A stretch of 64,000 nucleotides of DNA from Pseudomonas abyssi (GCF_002307495.1 NZ_NTMR01000005.1:186001-250000), one strand, 5' to 3'. Positions 25,661 through 38,328 are shown, counted from the stretch's first letter. Program-made: numbers and translations. Notes: generated by a model from the sequence alone, not told the origin.

Positions 25661-26884
25661 CTACTTGCTCGGCACTGCCTGTGCCAACGCAGGCTGCCGC
25701 CCGGCGGCCTGCAGCAGGTAGCGCTCAAAGCGCTGCACGATGCTGCTCCAGTCCAATTGGCAGGCCCGATGCCGCGCATGCAGGCGGATACTGCGCCGCC
25801 CCTCCCTGTCTGCCGTTAGCCATTGCAGATTCTCGATAAATACCCGGTCATGGGCCACGGGCGCCAGACTGCCGCTGTACCTATCCTGAATGTGCTGGTG
25901 AGCTGCCGCCGTATCAAAGGCGCAGACTGCCAGGCCCGAGGCCATGGCTTCGGTCACCACGTTGCCAAAGGTTTCGGTCAGGCTGGGGAAGACGAAGATA
26001 TCGGCGCTGGCGTAGGCTGCTGCCAGCGGCTCGCCGGTCAGTGCGCCAGTAAACACGGCGTGGGGTAGGCGGCGTTGCAGTTCAGCGCGGGCCGGGCCGT
26101 CGCCGACAATCACCAGATGCAGTTTGCGGCCGCTGGTGTCCTGGGTGCTGACCTGGTCCCAGGCCTCGGCCAGCAGCGCCAGGTTTTTCTCTGGCGACAG
26201 ACGGCCCACATGCAGCATCACCAGATCGTTGTCGGCGGCGCCCCAGGTGCTGCGCAGCTCGCTGCTGCGGTGCGCGGGATGGAAGCGCCTGCAATCAACG
26301 CCGCGACCAAGCAGGCACAGGTTGTTCACGCCCAGGCGGCTCAGCTCGCGTTGTTGCGTCGAGCTGGCGACCAGCGTGCTCAACGTCTGGTTGTGAAACC
26401 AGCGCAGATAGCGCATGGCTGGCCCGTGCAGCAGCCCGAGATGGAAGTGGTCGCTGTACTGCTGGAAGTTGGTATGAAAGCCGCTGATGACCGGAATCTG
26501 CAAGCGCCGCGCGACGCGCAGCGCGGACCAGCCCAGCGGGCCCTCGGTCGCCAGATAGACGGCATCCGGGCGTTCGCGCTGCCACAGGCGACGCAACTGG
26601 TGGCCGGCCGGCAGCCCCCATTGCAGGCTGGCGTAGCCGGGGATCGGCATACCGCGTACACGGCGTTCCAGCAGGTCGCCCTGCCTGTCGCTGCCCGGAT
26701 GCTCGTCGGCCAGTGCCGGGCGTACCAGTTGCACGCGGTGCTGGCGCGCGAGCAGGCCACTGCACAGCTGGCCAAGGGTGTTGGCGACGCCGTTGATCTG
26801 CGGGGGATAGGTTTCAGTGACCAGTGCGAAGCAGCGGCCGGGCGAGTCTGGTATGGTCATGCTCCGAGTATGGACAGCCGCCAT
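25661..26884 (-). CDS. Glycosyltransferase family 4-like protein
   Basis: 407-aa GT-B-fold glycosyltransferase. The N-terminal donor/acceptor part begins ALVTETYPPQINGVANTLG, a typical GT4 opening, and the C-terminal GT1-type domain shows VGRLSPEKNLALLAEAW, FTGALTGEPLAAAYASADIFVFPSLTETFGNVVTEAMASG with the conserved E-x7-E pair. Similar proteins act as mannosyl or glucosyl transferases on lipids such as diacylglycerol. The start is uncertain: ATG 26884 gives the longest form and ATG 26860 removes eight residues. P. aeruginosa has a glycosyltransferase (PA0842) at the equivalent place. The acceptor is unknown. Confidence 0.85.
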   Translation of the reverse strand: MAAVHTRSMTIPDSPGRCFALVTETYPPQINGVANTLGQLCSGLLARQHRVQLVRPALADEHPGSDRQGDLLERRVRGMPIPGYASLQWGLPAGHQLRRLWQRERPDAVYLATEGPLGWSALRVARRLQIPVISGFHTNFQQYSDHFHLGLLHGPAMRYLRWFHNQTLSTLVASSTQQRELSRLGVNNLCLLGRGVDCRRFHPAHRSSELRSTWGAADNDLVMLHVGRLSPEKNLALLAEAWDQVSTQDTSGRKLHLVIVGDGPARAELQRRLPHAVFTGALTGEPLAAAYASADIFVFPSLTETFGNVVTEAMASGLAVCAFDTAAAHQHIQDRYSGSLAPVAHDRVFIENLQWLTADREGRRSIRLHARHRACQLDWSSIVQRFERYLLQAAGRQPALAQAVPSK

Positions 26885-26913
26885 GATCGGAGCGTGACAT
26901 CTTTATGACGCTT

Positions 26914-27657
26914 TTATGATGCTTGCTGCTCGCGCTCGCGCACCCACAGCAGGGTAGAGGCCGCCACGGCGGTCGGCATCACCAGCAGGTTGACCAGCGG
27001 AATCAGCATGCCGACATACACCGGCAGGCCAAAGCCCAGCGACAGGCTGCGGCGCGTCTGCATCCAGCGCAGCATGTCGCGAAATCCGACCTTGTCGTTA
27101 TCAGCCTGATAGTCGATGTACTGCACCGCCATCATCCATACGCCAAAGGCCAGCAGCAGCGGGGAGGCGATCAGGTTCACCACCGGAATCAACGTGAGCA
27201 GCAACAGCGCCACCATGCGTGGCAGGTAGTAGCGCAGCTTGCGCAGCTCGCGGCCGACGCTGTGGGGAACCAGCATGGCGATGTCGCGCCAGCCGGTCGG
27301 CGGACTGACCTCGTTGCGCTCCTGTTCGGCGATTTTCTCCGCCAGAATGCCGTAAAACGGCGAGGCGATGATGTTGGCGACCACGCTGAAGCCAAAAAAC
27401 AGCACCAGCAGGACCACCAGGGCAAACAGCGGCCACAGCAGCCATTCGACAAAGGCGGCCCAGTCCGGCAGCTGCGGCATCAGGCGTGTCATCCACAGAT
27501 CGAATTGCTGAATGCCCCAGCCGATCAGTGCGCTGAACAGGATCAGATTCAGTACCAGCGGGATCAGCACAAGGCGCCGCAGGCCCGGTTGACGCAGGGT
27601 GCGCCAGCCTTCTTTGAGGTAGTCGGGGCCGCGCATGAGGTCGGTTACGTGCTTCAT
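26914..27657 (-). CDS. cysZ: Sulfate transporter CysZ
   Basis: 247-aa inner-membrane protein of the CysZ/EI24 family that imports sulfate for cysteine synthesis. Signature segments are GPDYLKEGWRTLRQPGLRRLV at the N-terminus, then hydrophobic helices at about 30-50, 70-95, 140-165 and 205-235, and the conserved FFGFSVVANIIASPFYGILAE. Length is normal. It is transcribed in the same direction as the glycosyltransferase, 29 bp apart, so the two may share a transcript. It is divergent from the peroxiredoxin gene. Confidence 0.93.
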   Translation of the reverse strand: MKHVTDLMRGPDYLKEGWRTLRQPGLRRLVLIPLVLNLILFSALIGWGIQQFDLWMTRLMPQLPDWAAFVEWLLWPLFALVVLLVLFFGFSVVANIIASPFYGILAEKIAEQERNEVSPPTGWRDIAMLVPHSVGRELRKLRYYLPRMVALLLLTLIPVVNLIASPLLLAFGVWMMAVQYIDYQADNDKVGFRDMLRWMQTRRSLSLGFGLPVYVGMLIPLVNLLVMPTAVAASTLLWVREREQQAS

Positions 27658-27807
27658 TGTGCCTGATCCTGGAGGGGAGTTTTCGTGCAGAATTGTGCAG
27701 TGCCTAGCCGGGCACTATAGGGGTAAACTATTTGGCTGATACAGTCTTTGCAATGTCCTAATGTGTCCGAGCGCCTTAAGCTGCGCTCCATTGTCCTGGA
27801 GAATGGG

Positions 27808-28407
27808 ATGAGCGTTCTGGTAAACCGTGCGGCGCCGGATTTTGTCGCGCCGGCCGTGCTGGCCGATGGCAGCATCGTTGATGCCTTTGACTCAAGCAGT
27901 CTGCGTGGTCGTTATGTGGTCATGTTTTTCTGGCCGCTGGATTTCACCTTTGTCTGCCCCTCGGAAATCATTGCGCACAACAATCGCATGGACAAATTCC
28001 GCGCGCTGGGGGTTGAGGTGGTGGGGGTATCCATTGACTCGCAGTTCACCCACTTTGCCTGGCGTAATACGCCGGTTGAGCAGGGTGGTATCGGACCGGT
28101 GGATTTCACCATGGTCGCCGATGTGCGGCATGAGATTACCCGTGCCTACGGGGTCGAACATGAGGACGGGGTGGCGTTGCGTGCCTCCTTCCTGATTGAT
28201 CGTGCGGGTATCGTGCAGCATCAGGTGGTGAACAATCTGGCGCTGGGCCGTGAAGTGGATGAGATGATCCGCTTGGTCGAGGCGCTGCAGTTCACCGAAG
28301 AGCACGGCGAGGTCTGCCCGGCCGGCTGGCGCAAGGGGCAGAAGGGTATGCAGGCCAGTGCCGCAGGCGTTGCCAGCTATCTGGCGGAGCATGCCAGCGA
28401 GCTGTGA
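27808..28407 (+). CDS. 2-Cys peroxiredoxin (AhpC/Prx1 type)
   Basis: 199-aa peroxide-reducing enzyme. The peroxidatic Cys50 lies in DFTFVCPSEI and the resolving Cys170 in EVCPAGWRKG, the layout of typical 2-Cys peroxiredoxins. The ATG at 27808 has GGAG six bases upstream; an upstream in-frame ATG adds 20 residues with no homology character. The next gene, 102 bp downstream, is thioredoxin reductase, so reducing power probably comes via thioredoxin. This matches the PA0848-trxB2 pair of P. aeruginosa. Confidence 0.93.
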   Translation: MSVLVNRAAPDFVAPAVLADGSIVDAFDSSSLRGRYVVMFFWPLDFTFVCPSEIIAHNNRMDKFRALGVEVVGVSIDSQFTHFAWRNTPVEQGGIGPVDFTMVADVRHEITRAYGVEHEDGVALRASFLIDRAGIVQHQVVNNLALGREVDEMIRLVEALQFTEEHGEVCPAGWRKGQKGMQASAAGVASYLAEHASEL

Positions 28408-29457
<1,050 letters not shown>

Positions 29458-29470
29458 TCTGATGGTCCGA

Positions 29471-29507
29471 AACCCCGCCTCGACGGTCGCGTCGAGGCGG
29501 GGTTTTT
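29471..29507 (+). terminator. Terminator after trxB
   Basis: Hairpin AACCCCGCCTCGAC-GGTC-GCGTCGAGGCGGGGTTTTT, near-perfect 14-bp stem with a T-run. Confidence 0.93.
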
Positions 29508-29528
29508 GCTTGGCAGGAGGCGGGGTAA

Positions 29529-30245
29529 ATGGAAGAGTGGATCATGGTGATCGGGCTGACGCTGATGGCTGGCATGGCGATGCCGGCGGGAGCCCTGCTG
29601 GCCGGCGTGGAGTCCATCCGACCCAACTGGCTGGATGAAGAGCGTCGCCACGGCATTATCGCCTTCGGTGGTGGTGCTTTGTTGTCGGCGGTGGCGCTGG
29701 TGCTGGTGCCCGAGGGGATCGAGGTGCTGTCGCCCGCCAGTTCCGCATTCTGGTTTGTCCTTGGCGGAGCGGCCTTCATGGGGCTGGATCTGCTGCTTTA
29801 TCGCATCAACACCCCGGCCAGTCAGTTGGCCGCCATGCTGTCCGACTTTATTCCCGAGTCCATCGCCCTTGGCGCCGCCTTCGCCGCTGGGGGTTCCGGT
29901 GGGGTGCTGCTGGCCTGCCTGATGATGCTGCAGAATCTGCCTGAAGGCTTTAACGCCTGTCGTGAGCTGCGTGCCAGTACCCACTACGCTGTGCGCAGGG
30001 TAACCGCGCTGTTTGCCCTCATGGCCTTGCTTGGCCCGCTGTGTGGCCTGCTCGGCTACGGCTGGCTGGCGCAATTCCCGAGCGTTGTTGCGGGGGTAAT
30101 GCTGTTCGCCGCCGGCGGTATCTGCTATTCAGTATTTCAGGACATCGCGCCGCAGGCGAAGATTGATCGTCACTGGGCGCCGCCCATGGGCGCGGTGCTC
30201 GGTTTTGTGCTGGGGATGGTCGGTCATCAGTTGACGATGGCCTGA
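29529..30245 (+). CDS. ZIP family metal transporter
   Basis: 238-aa integral membrane protein with about seven hydrophobic segments and the ZIP metal-binding helices: SDFIPESIALGAAFAAGG near 112 (matching HNIPEG/D-x-x-P-E) and LQNLPEGFNACREL near 137. Such proteins move zinc, iron or other divalent cations into the cytosol, or out in some bacterial members. The His usually present in the HNxPEG motif is replaced by Gln (QNLPEG), so the metal preference may differ. Start supported by AGGAGGCGGGG upstream. No metal regulator is nearby. Confidence 0.8.
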   Translation: MEEWIMVIGLTLMAGMAMPAGALLAGVESIRPNWLDEERRHGIIAFGGGALLSAVALVLVPEGIEVLSPASSAFWFVLGGAAFMGLDLLLYRINTPASQLAAMLSDFIPESIALGAAFAAGGSGGVLLACLMMLQNLPEGFNACRELRASTHYAVRRVTALFALMALLGPLCGLLGYGWLAQFPSVVAGVMLFAAGGICYSVFQDIAPQAKIDRHWAPPMGAVLGFVLGMVGHQLTMA

Positions 30246-30319
30246 GCCTGCCAGCGTTTACCGGTCGCCTCTGTCCCTCTGCGGTGACGGCGGTGACCTC
30301 ACTGAAAAGGAATATCGTT

Positions 30320-30634
30320 ATGAAAACCCTCTATGCCGTGGCCGCCGCTGGTCTGCTTGTGGTCGCTGGCAACGCTGCTGCCAGCAGCTTCGTCGGCACC
30401 ACCGATACCATCGGCTCTTCGCTTGCTAATAGCGTAGAAGGCACCAGTGATGCCTCCACTGGCGGCAACAACAAGGTGGTCATGCAGGCGCGTGATGATG
30501 CCGCCAGCTTTGTTGCCAGCAACGGCGCGATTCGTGGCGTTCAGCTGGAAGCGGCGCTGCAGCAGCTGCGTGCGCAGCAACCGGGCCTGGAGGCCAGTGA
30601 CATGCAGCTGGCCGAGGATATTCTCGCGCGGTGA
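30320..30634 (+). CDS. DUF2388 family exported protein
   Basis: 104-aa secreted protein with signal peptide MKTLYAVAAAGLLVVAGNAAA, followed by a short conserved domain (SFVGTTDTIGSSLANSVEGTSD ... ARDDAASFVASNGAIRG) typical of the Pseudomonas DUF2388 family. Its function is unknown. The ATG at 30320 follows AAAAGGAAT. The stop TGA overlaps the GTG start of the next gene by four bases, so the pair is translationally coupled, as is common for DUF2388 and DUF4105 neighbours in this genus. Confidence 0.85.
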   Translation: MKTLYAVAAAGLLVVAGNAAASSFVGTTDTIGSSLANSVEGTSDASTGGNNKVVMQARDDAASFVASNGAIRGVQLEAALQQLRAQQPGLEASDMQLAEDILAR

Positions 30635-32520
30635 GGCGCGCTTGCTGCGGCGCCATGCGCCTGGTGCGTGTGGGGCTGCAGTTGTGGCTGCTGACGGCTG
30701 CGCCGGTCTATGCCGAGTTGCGTCTGGTCGCGGAGCTGGATGGTCTGGATGCGCAGCAGCAGGTATTTACCCGGGAGCTGCTGCGTTCGACCGAGCAGCA
30801 TCTGCCGCCAACGCTGCGTGCCCGCCTGCACGACGTCTCGGTACGCTGGGCTGGTTCGCTACCCGCGAAAGTCAGTGGCAGAGCGACCACAGACGGTCGT
30901 CTGCTGCTGAATCGACGGCTGCTGATGCAGCGTGATCAGGCGCTGGCATTGCGTACGCTGGTGCATGAGGTGGTGCATCTGTACGACCGACTGGGTCCGC
31001 CGGCCAGGCTGCACTGGTATTGCGCCGGGCGTCTGCAGGTGCAGGGGGCTGTGGGCCTGCCGGCTGCGTGCCGGGGGCAGGGCGAGCGCCGGTTTCGTTT
31101 GAGCGACGACCCGCGCTTGCTGGATCTGGCCGGTTGGCCCGAGCGGGTCGGGATGCGTGGCCAGCGTGAGGCTAACAACGCCCGTACGCTGCGCTCCCCG
31201 GATGCCTATGAGCTGGATAGCCCCGCCGAATTTGTCGCCGTCAACGCAGAGTACTTTCTGCTGGACCCGGATTACGCCTGCCGCCGGCCGGCGCTGCACG
31301 CCTACTTCACTGCGCACTTTGAAGGCTGGTCGCCGGAGGCGGCTGCCTGTACCGACAGCTATCCCTATCTGAATGCCGCCAGCGGCCCCGATCAGCCCGT
31401 GGTTGGCTGGCTTGATCCGGAGCGTATCTATGCCGTGCATTACCTGCTGGCTGAGCCTAACGAGGAGTGGGCGAGCCGCTGGGGGCACAGCATGCTGCGG
31501 CTGGTGGTCTGCGCGCCGGGTCGTGTGCGCGGTCCGGACTGCATGCTCGATCTGGACCAGCACTTGGTGCTGTCTTTCCGCGCCTTCGTCCAGGACGTGC
31601 AGCTATCGCACTGGGACGGGCTGGTAGGGAATTATCCTTCCCGCCTGTTCATGCTGCCGCTGGCTCAAGTGGTGGATGAATATACCAAGCTTGAGCTGCG
31701 CGCCTTGCGTTCCGTGCCTTTGTTGCTGAGCCGAGAGCAGATTGCCGGCGTGGCGCAGCAGAGCGCCATGCTGCACTGGAGCTATGACGGGCGTTACTAC
31801 TTTGTCAGCAATAACTGTGCAGTCGAGACACTCAAGCTGTTACGCACCGGGACCGACAGCCCGAAGCTGCTGGATGTCGACAGTCAGACGCCGATAGGGC
31901 TGCTGCAGGCGCTGCAGGCACGGAGCATGGCTGATGCCAGCGTGCTGGATGACCCGGCCGAGGCGCTGCGGCTGGGCTATCGCTTTGATTCCTATGCCGA
32001 GCGTTACCAGCAGATATTCCAGCCGCTGCGCGCCGAGCTGGGCTTGCCTGCCGAGGAGGTCGAACACTGGCTGGCACTGCCGCCCGCCGAGCGCCGGCCC
32101 TGGTTTGCTGCTGCGGATCTGCGCGCGAGCGCCGGCTTGTTGTTGCTGGAGCAGGCCGCCGTGCGACGGGAGCTGCTGGCCGCACAGCACAGTCTCAAAC
32201 TGCGCTATCTGGACGGCGACGCGGAGGAGGCCATGCGTGAGGCCGGTGACCTGATTGGTCAGTTGCTGCTGGAGCGCGGTTTTCTCAGTCGGCCGGCTGA
32301 TCTCCTGCCCGAGGGTTACGGGTTGCCGCAAGCACGCGAGTGGCGAATGCTGGAAGCACGTTCGCAGCAGCGAGGCGCAGCGTTGCTGCAGCTGGAAAAG
32401 ACGCTGGACGCGGTATTGCCGGCGCTGCTGTCTGCTGCCCAGCAGGCACGCTTGCAGGGCGGGCAGGATAATCTGCAGCTGTTACGCGAACGCATCAAGG
32501 CGCTGAGAGGTGAGCAATAG
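30631..32520 (+). CDS. DUF4105 domain protein (exported)
   Basis: 629-aa envelope protein. After a hydrophobic N-terminus (LVRVGLQLWLLTAAPVYA) there is an N-terminal region with an H-E-x2-H-like motif (LVHEVVHLYDRLG), typical of a zinc metalloprotease fold, and a central DUF4105 domain (YAVHYLLAEPNEEWASRWGHSMLR ... YYFVSNNCAVETLKLL) with a conserved His and Cys that resemble an NlpC/P60-like site. The C-terminal 150 residues are helical and Gln/Leu-rich. The start is either GTG 30631 (overlapping the DUF2388 stop) or ATG 30655, which gives a cleaner signal peptide. Role unknown. Confidence 0.85.
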   Translation: MRRACCGAMRLVRVGLQLWLLTAAPVYAELRLVAELDGLDAQQQVFTRELLRSTEQHLPPTLRARLHDVSVRWAGSLPAKVSGRATTDGRLLLNRRLLMQRDQALALRTLVHEVVHLYDRLGPPARLHWYCAGRLQVQGAVGLPAACRGQGERRFRLSDDPRLLDLAGWPERVGMRGQREANNARTLRSPDAYELDSPAEFVAVNAEYFLLDPDYACRRPALHAYFTAHFEGWSPEAAACTDSYPYLNAASGPDQPVVGWLDPERIYAVHYLLAEPNEEWASRWGHSMLRLVVCAPGRVRGPDCMLDLDQHLVLSFRAFVQDVQLSHWDGLVGNYPSRLFMLPLAQVVDEYTKLELRALRSVPLLLSREQIAGVAQQSAMLHWSYDGRYYFVSNNCAVETLKLLRTGTDSPKLLDVDSQTPIGLLQALQARSMADASVLDDPAEALRLGYRFDSYAERYQQIFQPLRAELGLPAEEVEHWLALPPAERRPWFAAADLRASAGLLLLEQAAVRRELLAAQHSLKLRYLDGDAEEAMREAGDLIGQLLLERGFLSRPADLLPEGYGLPQAREWRMLEARSQQRGAALLQLEKTLDAVLPALLSAAQQARLQGGQDNLQLLRERIKALRGEQ

Positions 32521-32552
32521 TCAGGGGGATGGCTCCATTCACAGAACGCGAA

Positions 32553-32639
32553 TGGTGCCCCGAGGGAGAATCGAACTCCCACTCTGTTACCAGAAACGGA
32601 TTTTGAATCCGTCGCGTCTACCAATTCCGCCATCGGGGC
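32553..32639 (-). tRNA. tRNA-Leu(CAA)
   Basis: 87-nt gene including an encoded CCA. Read on the minus strand: acceptor GCCCCGA pairs with TCGGGGC, the D-arm is GGCGGAATTGGTAGACGC, the anticodon arm ACGGA-TTCAAAA-TCCGT has anticodon CAA, a long variable arm is present as in all type-II tRNAs, and the T-arm carries GTTCGATTC. A good promoter lies upstream. Confidence 0.97.
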
Positions 32640-32674
32640 TTGTCGGGCGCAGTGGCTGCGCAAGACAGGCGCGG

Positions 32675-32704
32675 AGTATAAGGAGCCGGGATGGCTGTGG
32701 TCAA
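32675..32704 (-). promoter_or_regulatory. Sigma-70 promoter of tRNA-Leu
   Basis: On the minus strand TTGACC (-35) and TATACT (-10) are separated by 18 bp and lie 36 bp before the tRNA's mature 5' end. A GC-rich segment follows the -10, as is usual for stable-RNA promoters. Confidence 0.7.
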
Positions 32705-32792
32705 TCCTGTTGGCGACTGACAGATCGCGAATGTGGTGGTTTTCCGCTACTATAGCGGCCCTTTTTTCTGCCATTTCGGATCCGCTTGCCGC

Positions 32793-34966
<2,174 letters not shown>

Positions 34967-35061
34967 GCGTCCGCGGATGTGATCAGCGCAGCCCGGCGCT
35001 TGAATAGTGTCCGAAGCGCCCCCATAACCGATTTTTCGCAGTTCAATAACAGGAGCGTCAC

Positions 35062-35394
35062 ATGAGCTTTTTCATCCCCGCCGCCATGGCACAGTCAGCA
35101 GGCGGAGCCGCACCGGCGGGTTCCGGTTTCGAGTGGATTTTTCTGATCGGCTTCGTGGTCATCTTCTATCTGATGATCTGGCGCCCGCAGGCCAAGCGCG
35201 CCAAGGAGCACAAGAATCTGCTGGCCGGTCTGTCCACAGGTGATGAAGTGGTAACCGGCGGTGGCATCCTGGGTAAAGTGAAAAAGGTGACCGACGAGTT
35301 CGTGGTACTGGAAGTCGGCGACAGCCAGGAACTGAAGTTCCAGAAAGGCTCGATCGTGGCCGTGCTGCCCAAAGGCACGCTGAAAGCCATCTAA
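35062..35394 (+). CDS. yajC: Sec translocon accessory subunit YajC
   Basis: 110-aa small membrane protein of the SecDF-YajC complex. One transmembrane helix at about 21-41 (FEWIFLIGFVVIFYLMIW) is followed by RPQAKRAKEHKNLLAGLSTGDEVVTGGGILGKV, the hallmark of the family. An AGGAG site lies upstream. It precedes secD by 61 bp and forms part of the queA-tgt-yajC-secD-secF cluster. Confidence 0.97.
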   Translation: MSFFIPAAMAQSAGGAAPAGSGFEWIFLIGFVVIFYLMIWRPQAKRAKEHKNLLAGLSTGDEVVTGGGILGKVKKVTDEFVVLEVGDSQELKFQKGSIVAVLPKGTLKAI

Positions 35395-35455
35395 TCCCCT
35401 CGTAGACCTCCGTTCCGGGCGCCGATCAGGCGCCCGGACTGCTTCAGGCCCTGAT

Positions 35456-37324
35456 ATGCTCAATCGTTACCCCCTCTGGAAATACCTGCTGATCGTGGCC
35501 GTGCTGGCGCTGGGCCTGATCTATGCAATGCCCAACCTGTATCCGGATGATCCGGCCATTCAGATTTCCGGCGCCAGCTCCACGCTGGAAATCCAGCAGT
35601 CCGATCTCGACCGTATCGAGCAGGCGCTGGCCGCCGCCAACCTGCCGACCAAAGGCACGGAGCTCGGCACCAATGGCCGCTCAGGCCTGGTGCGTCTGGT
35701 CAATCGCGCTGATCAGCTGAAGGCGCAGGATGTGGTGCGCGACGCGCTGGGGCGCGATTATGTGGTGGCGCAGAATCTGGCGCCGACCACGCCCGAGTGG
35801 CTGAGCAATATCGGTGCTGGTCCAATGACGCTGGGCCTGGACTTGTCCGGTGGTGTGCACTTCCTGCTGCAGGTGGACATGGATAAGGCCATTGAGTCGC
35901 GGGTTAACGTCTACCAGAGCGAGATTCGCGGCCTGATGCGTACCGAGGGCCTGCGCTATCGCAGTCTGCCAACCCAGGGCAACACCCTGCAGTTTGGCTT
36001 TGCTGATGAAGATCAGCGCAGCGAGGCGCGCCGCCTGATTACCCGGCAGTACAATCAGTTCACGCTGGAAACTGCCGAGCGTCAGGAGCAATACGTTCTG
36101 CAGCTGACGCTGACCGAGGCGGAGATTGCCGCCATTCGCGATTACGCGGTGAACCAGAACCTGACCACCGTACGCAACCGGGTTAACGAATTGGGTGTGG
36201 CCGAGCCGCTGGTGCAGCGTCAGGGTGCCGATCGCATCGTGGTCGAGTTGCCGGGCGTGCAGGACACTGCCGAGGCCAAGCGCGTACTGGGCAAGACCGC
36301 CAACCTGGAGTTTCGTCTGGCCGCCGAGCCGGACGCGCCCCGTGCGACCACCGAGTCCTTTCCCTTCCGTAGCGGCGAAGGACGCGTCGCAGACGTCGAG
36401 CGCAGCATCATCATTACCGGTGACCAGGTTACCGATGCGCAAGCCAACTACGACGAAAACGGTCGCCCGCAGGTCAACATCAACCTCGACAGTCACGGCG
36501 GCGAGCTGATGAACCGCGCCACGCGCAGCAACATTGGGCGCGGCATGGCGGTGCTGTTTATCGAGCAGCGTCAGATCAGCCGTACGGTTACCGAAGAGGT
36601 TGATGGCGTGATGCAGGAGGTCGAGGTTCCGGCCTTTGTCGAAGAGAAGTCGATCATCAGTCTGGCGACCATTCAGAGCGCGCTGGGTACCCAGTTCCGC
36701 ATTACCGGTCTGGATTCGCCGGCCGAGTCTTCCGAACTGGCGCTGCTGCTGCGTGCCGGTGGTCTGGCGGCGCCCATGCACTTTGTCGAAGAGCGCACCA
36801 TCGGCCCGAGCCTGGGGGCAGAAAACATTGCCAAGGGTGTGACCGCGACCCAGGTCGGCTTTATCGCCGTGCTGGTGTTCATGATCATCATCTACCGCGC
36901 CTTTGGTGTGTTTGCCAGCATCGCCTTGAGCTTCAACCTGATCCTGCTGATTGCGTTGATGTCCATGTTGGGGGCTACCCTCACGCTGCCGGGTATCGCC
37001 GGTATCGTGCTGACGCTGGGTATGGCGGTCGACGCCAACGTGCTGATCTTCTCGCGTATCAGGGAAGAGATATTTAACGGCATGTCGCCCCAACGTGCGG
37101 TGCACGAAGGTTTCGACAAGGCCTTCTCGGCGATTGTCGACGGCAACCTGACGACCCTGCTGGTGGGTGTGATTCTGTTCGCCATGGGCTCGGGGCCGAT
37201 CAAGGGCTTTGCCGTCACCCTGTCGCTGGGGATCGTGACCTCGATGTTCAGTGCCATTATGGTGACCCGCGCCATGGTCAACCTGGCCGTCGGCGGTCGC
37301 GATGTGAAGAAGCTGTGGCTCTGA
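35456..37324 (+). CDS. secD: Protein translocase subunit SecD
   Basis: 622-aa RND-type inner-membrane protein that uses the proton gradient to finish export through SecYEG. TM1 is at about 5-25 (PLWKYLLIVAVLALGLIYA), then the large periplasmic P1 domain with GLDLSGGVHFLLQVDM, then five further helices in the last 180 residues with GMAVDANVLIFSRIREE. The length matches Pseudomonas SecD. Ten bases separate it from secF. Confidence 0.97.
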   Translation: MLNRYPLWKYLLIVAVLALGLIYAMPNLYPDDPAIQISGASSTLEIQQSDLDRIEQALAAANLPTKGTELGTNGRSGLVRLVNRADQLKAQDVVRDALGRDYVVAQNLAPTTPEWLSNIGAGPMTLGLDLSGGVHFLLQVDMDKAIESRVNVYQSEIRGLMRTEGLRYRSLPTQGNTLQFGFADEDQRSEARRLITRQYNQFTLETAERQEQYVLQLTLTEAEIAAIRDYAVNQNLTTVRNRVNELGVAEPLVQRQGADRIVVELPGVQDTAEAKRVLGKTANLEFRLAAEPDAPRATTESFPFRSGEGRVADVERSIIITGDQVTDAQANYDENGRPQVNINLDSHGGELMNRATRSNIGRGMAVLFIEQRQISRTVTEEVDGVMQEVEVPAFVEEKSIISLATIQSALGTQFRITGLDSPAESSELALLLRAGGLAAPMHFVEERTIGPSLGAENIAKGVTATQVGFIAVLVFMIIIYRAFGVFASIALSFNLILLIALMSMLGATLTLPGIAGIVLTLGMAVDANVLIFSRIREEIFNGMSPQRAVHEGFDKAFSAIVDGNLTTLLVGVILFAMGSGPIKGFAVTLSLGIVTSMFSAIMVTRAMVNLAVGGRDVKKLWL

Positions 37325-37334
37325 GGAATACGTA

Positions 37335-38249
37335 ATGAACATCAATAGAACTATCAATTTCCTCGGCCTGCGCAAGTTCTTCTTTGGCGTAGCTGTCGTG
37401 CTGATGATTGCCTCGCTGGGCAGTCTGGTCGTCAAGCAGCTGAATCTGGGCTTGGACTTCACCGGCGGTGCGCTGGTTGAGCTTAACTACAGTGAAGCGG
37501 CTGACCTGGAAGATATTCGTCTTACCCTGCGTGAAAACGGCTGGGACGACGCGGTTGTGCAGAACTTTGGCGCTTCCACCGATGTGCTGATCCGGTTGCC
37601 CAGTGATGACCCGAATCTGGGTAATCAGGTGGCGGACATGGTCAAGCGCGCCGAAGGTGGCGAGGTCGTGGTCAAGCGAGTCGAGTTTATCGGGCCGCAG
37701 GTCGGCGAGGAGCTGCGTGACCAGGGCGGCCTGGGCATGCTGCTGGCCATTGGCGGCATTCTGCTTTATGTGTCCCTGCGCTTTCAGATGAAGTTTGCAG
37801 TCGCGGCCATTCTGGCTCTGGTGCACGACGTGATCTTCACCCTGGGGTTCTTTGCCTTCTTCGGTTTGTCCTTCGACTTGACCGTACTGGCAGCCCTGCT
37901 GGCGGTGATTGGTTACTCGTTGAACGACACTATCGTGGTGTTTGATCGTGTTCGCGAGAATATCCGGGCGATGCGGCACACCGATCTGGTGGAGATCATC
38001 AACGTCTCTACCACCCAGACCCTGGGGCGGACGCTGGCAACCTCGTTCTCGACCATTCTGGTGCTGCTGGCGCTGTTCTGGTTTGGTGGCGAGAATATCC
38101 ATGGCTTCGCGACCGCGCTGTTGATCGGCGTGGGTGTGGGCACCTACTCGTCCATCTATGTGGCTGGCGGCCTGCTGGTGACGATGAAGCTCACCCGCGA
38201 AGACCTGATCCCGCCGCAGGTGGAAGAGGCGGTCGACGAAAGGCCCTGA
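37335..38249 (+). CDS. secF: Protein translocase subunit SecF
   Basis: 304-aa partner of SecD. TM1 is at about 18-37, followed by LGLDFTGGALVEL (the D-F-x-G-G motif), and five C-terminal helices with VIGYSLNDTIVVFDRVRENIR, which carries the conserved Asp and Arg of the proton path. It is last in the yajC-secD-secF operon. A perfect GC hairpin (GCGCAGGC-GTT-GCCTGCGC, 38250-38268) follows directly after the stop, then the period-7 repeats and two terminators. Confidence 0.97.
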   Translation: MNINRTINFLGLRKFFFGVAVVLMIASLGSLVVKQLNLGLDFTGGALVELNYSEAADLEDIRLTLRENGWDDAVVQNFGASTDVLIRLPSDDPNLGNQVADMVKRAEGGEVVVKRVEFIGPQVGEELRDQGGLGMLLAIGGILLYVSLRFQMKFAVAAILALVHDVIFTLGFFAFFGLSFDLTVLAALLAVIGYSLNDTIVVFDRVRENIRAMRHTDLVEIINVSTTQTLGRTLATSFSTILVLLALFWFGGENIHGFATALLIGVGVGTYSSIYVAGGLLVTMKLTREDLIPPQVEEAVDERP

Positions 38250-38292
38250 GCGCAGGCGTTGCCTGCGCAGCTGCAAGCTGCAAGCTGCAAGA

Positions 38293-38328
38293 AAACCCGT
38301 GCCGGAACTGAATCCGGCGCGGGTTTTT
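38293..38328 (+). terminator. Terminator after secF
   Basis: Hairpin AAAACCCGTGCCGG-AACTGAAT-CCGGCGCGGGTTTTT with one G:T-type mismatch. Confidence 0.85.

Noticed and set aside
35681-37462. 593-codon frame opposite secD
   Set aside because: His/Gln-rich antisense shadow of secD.
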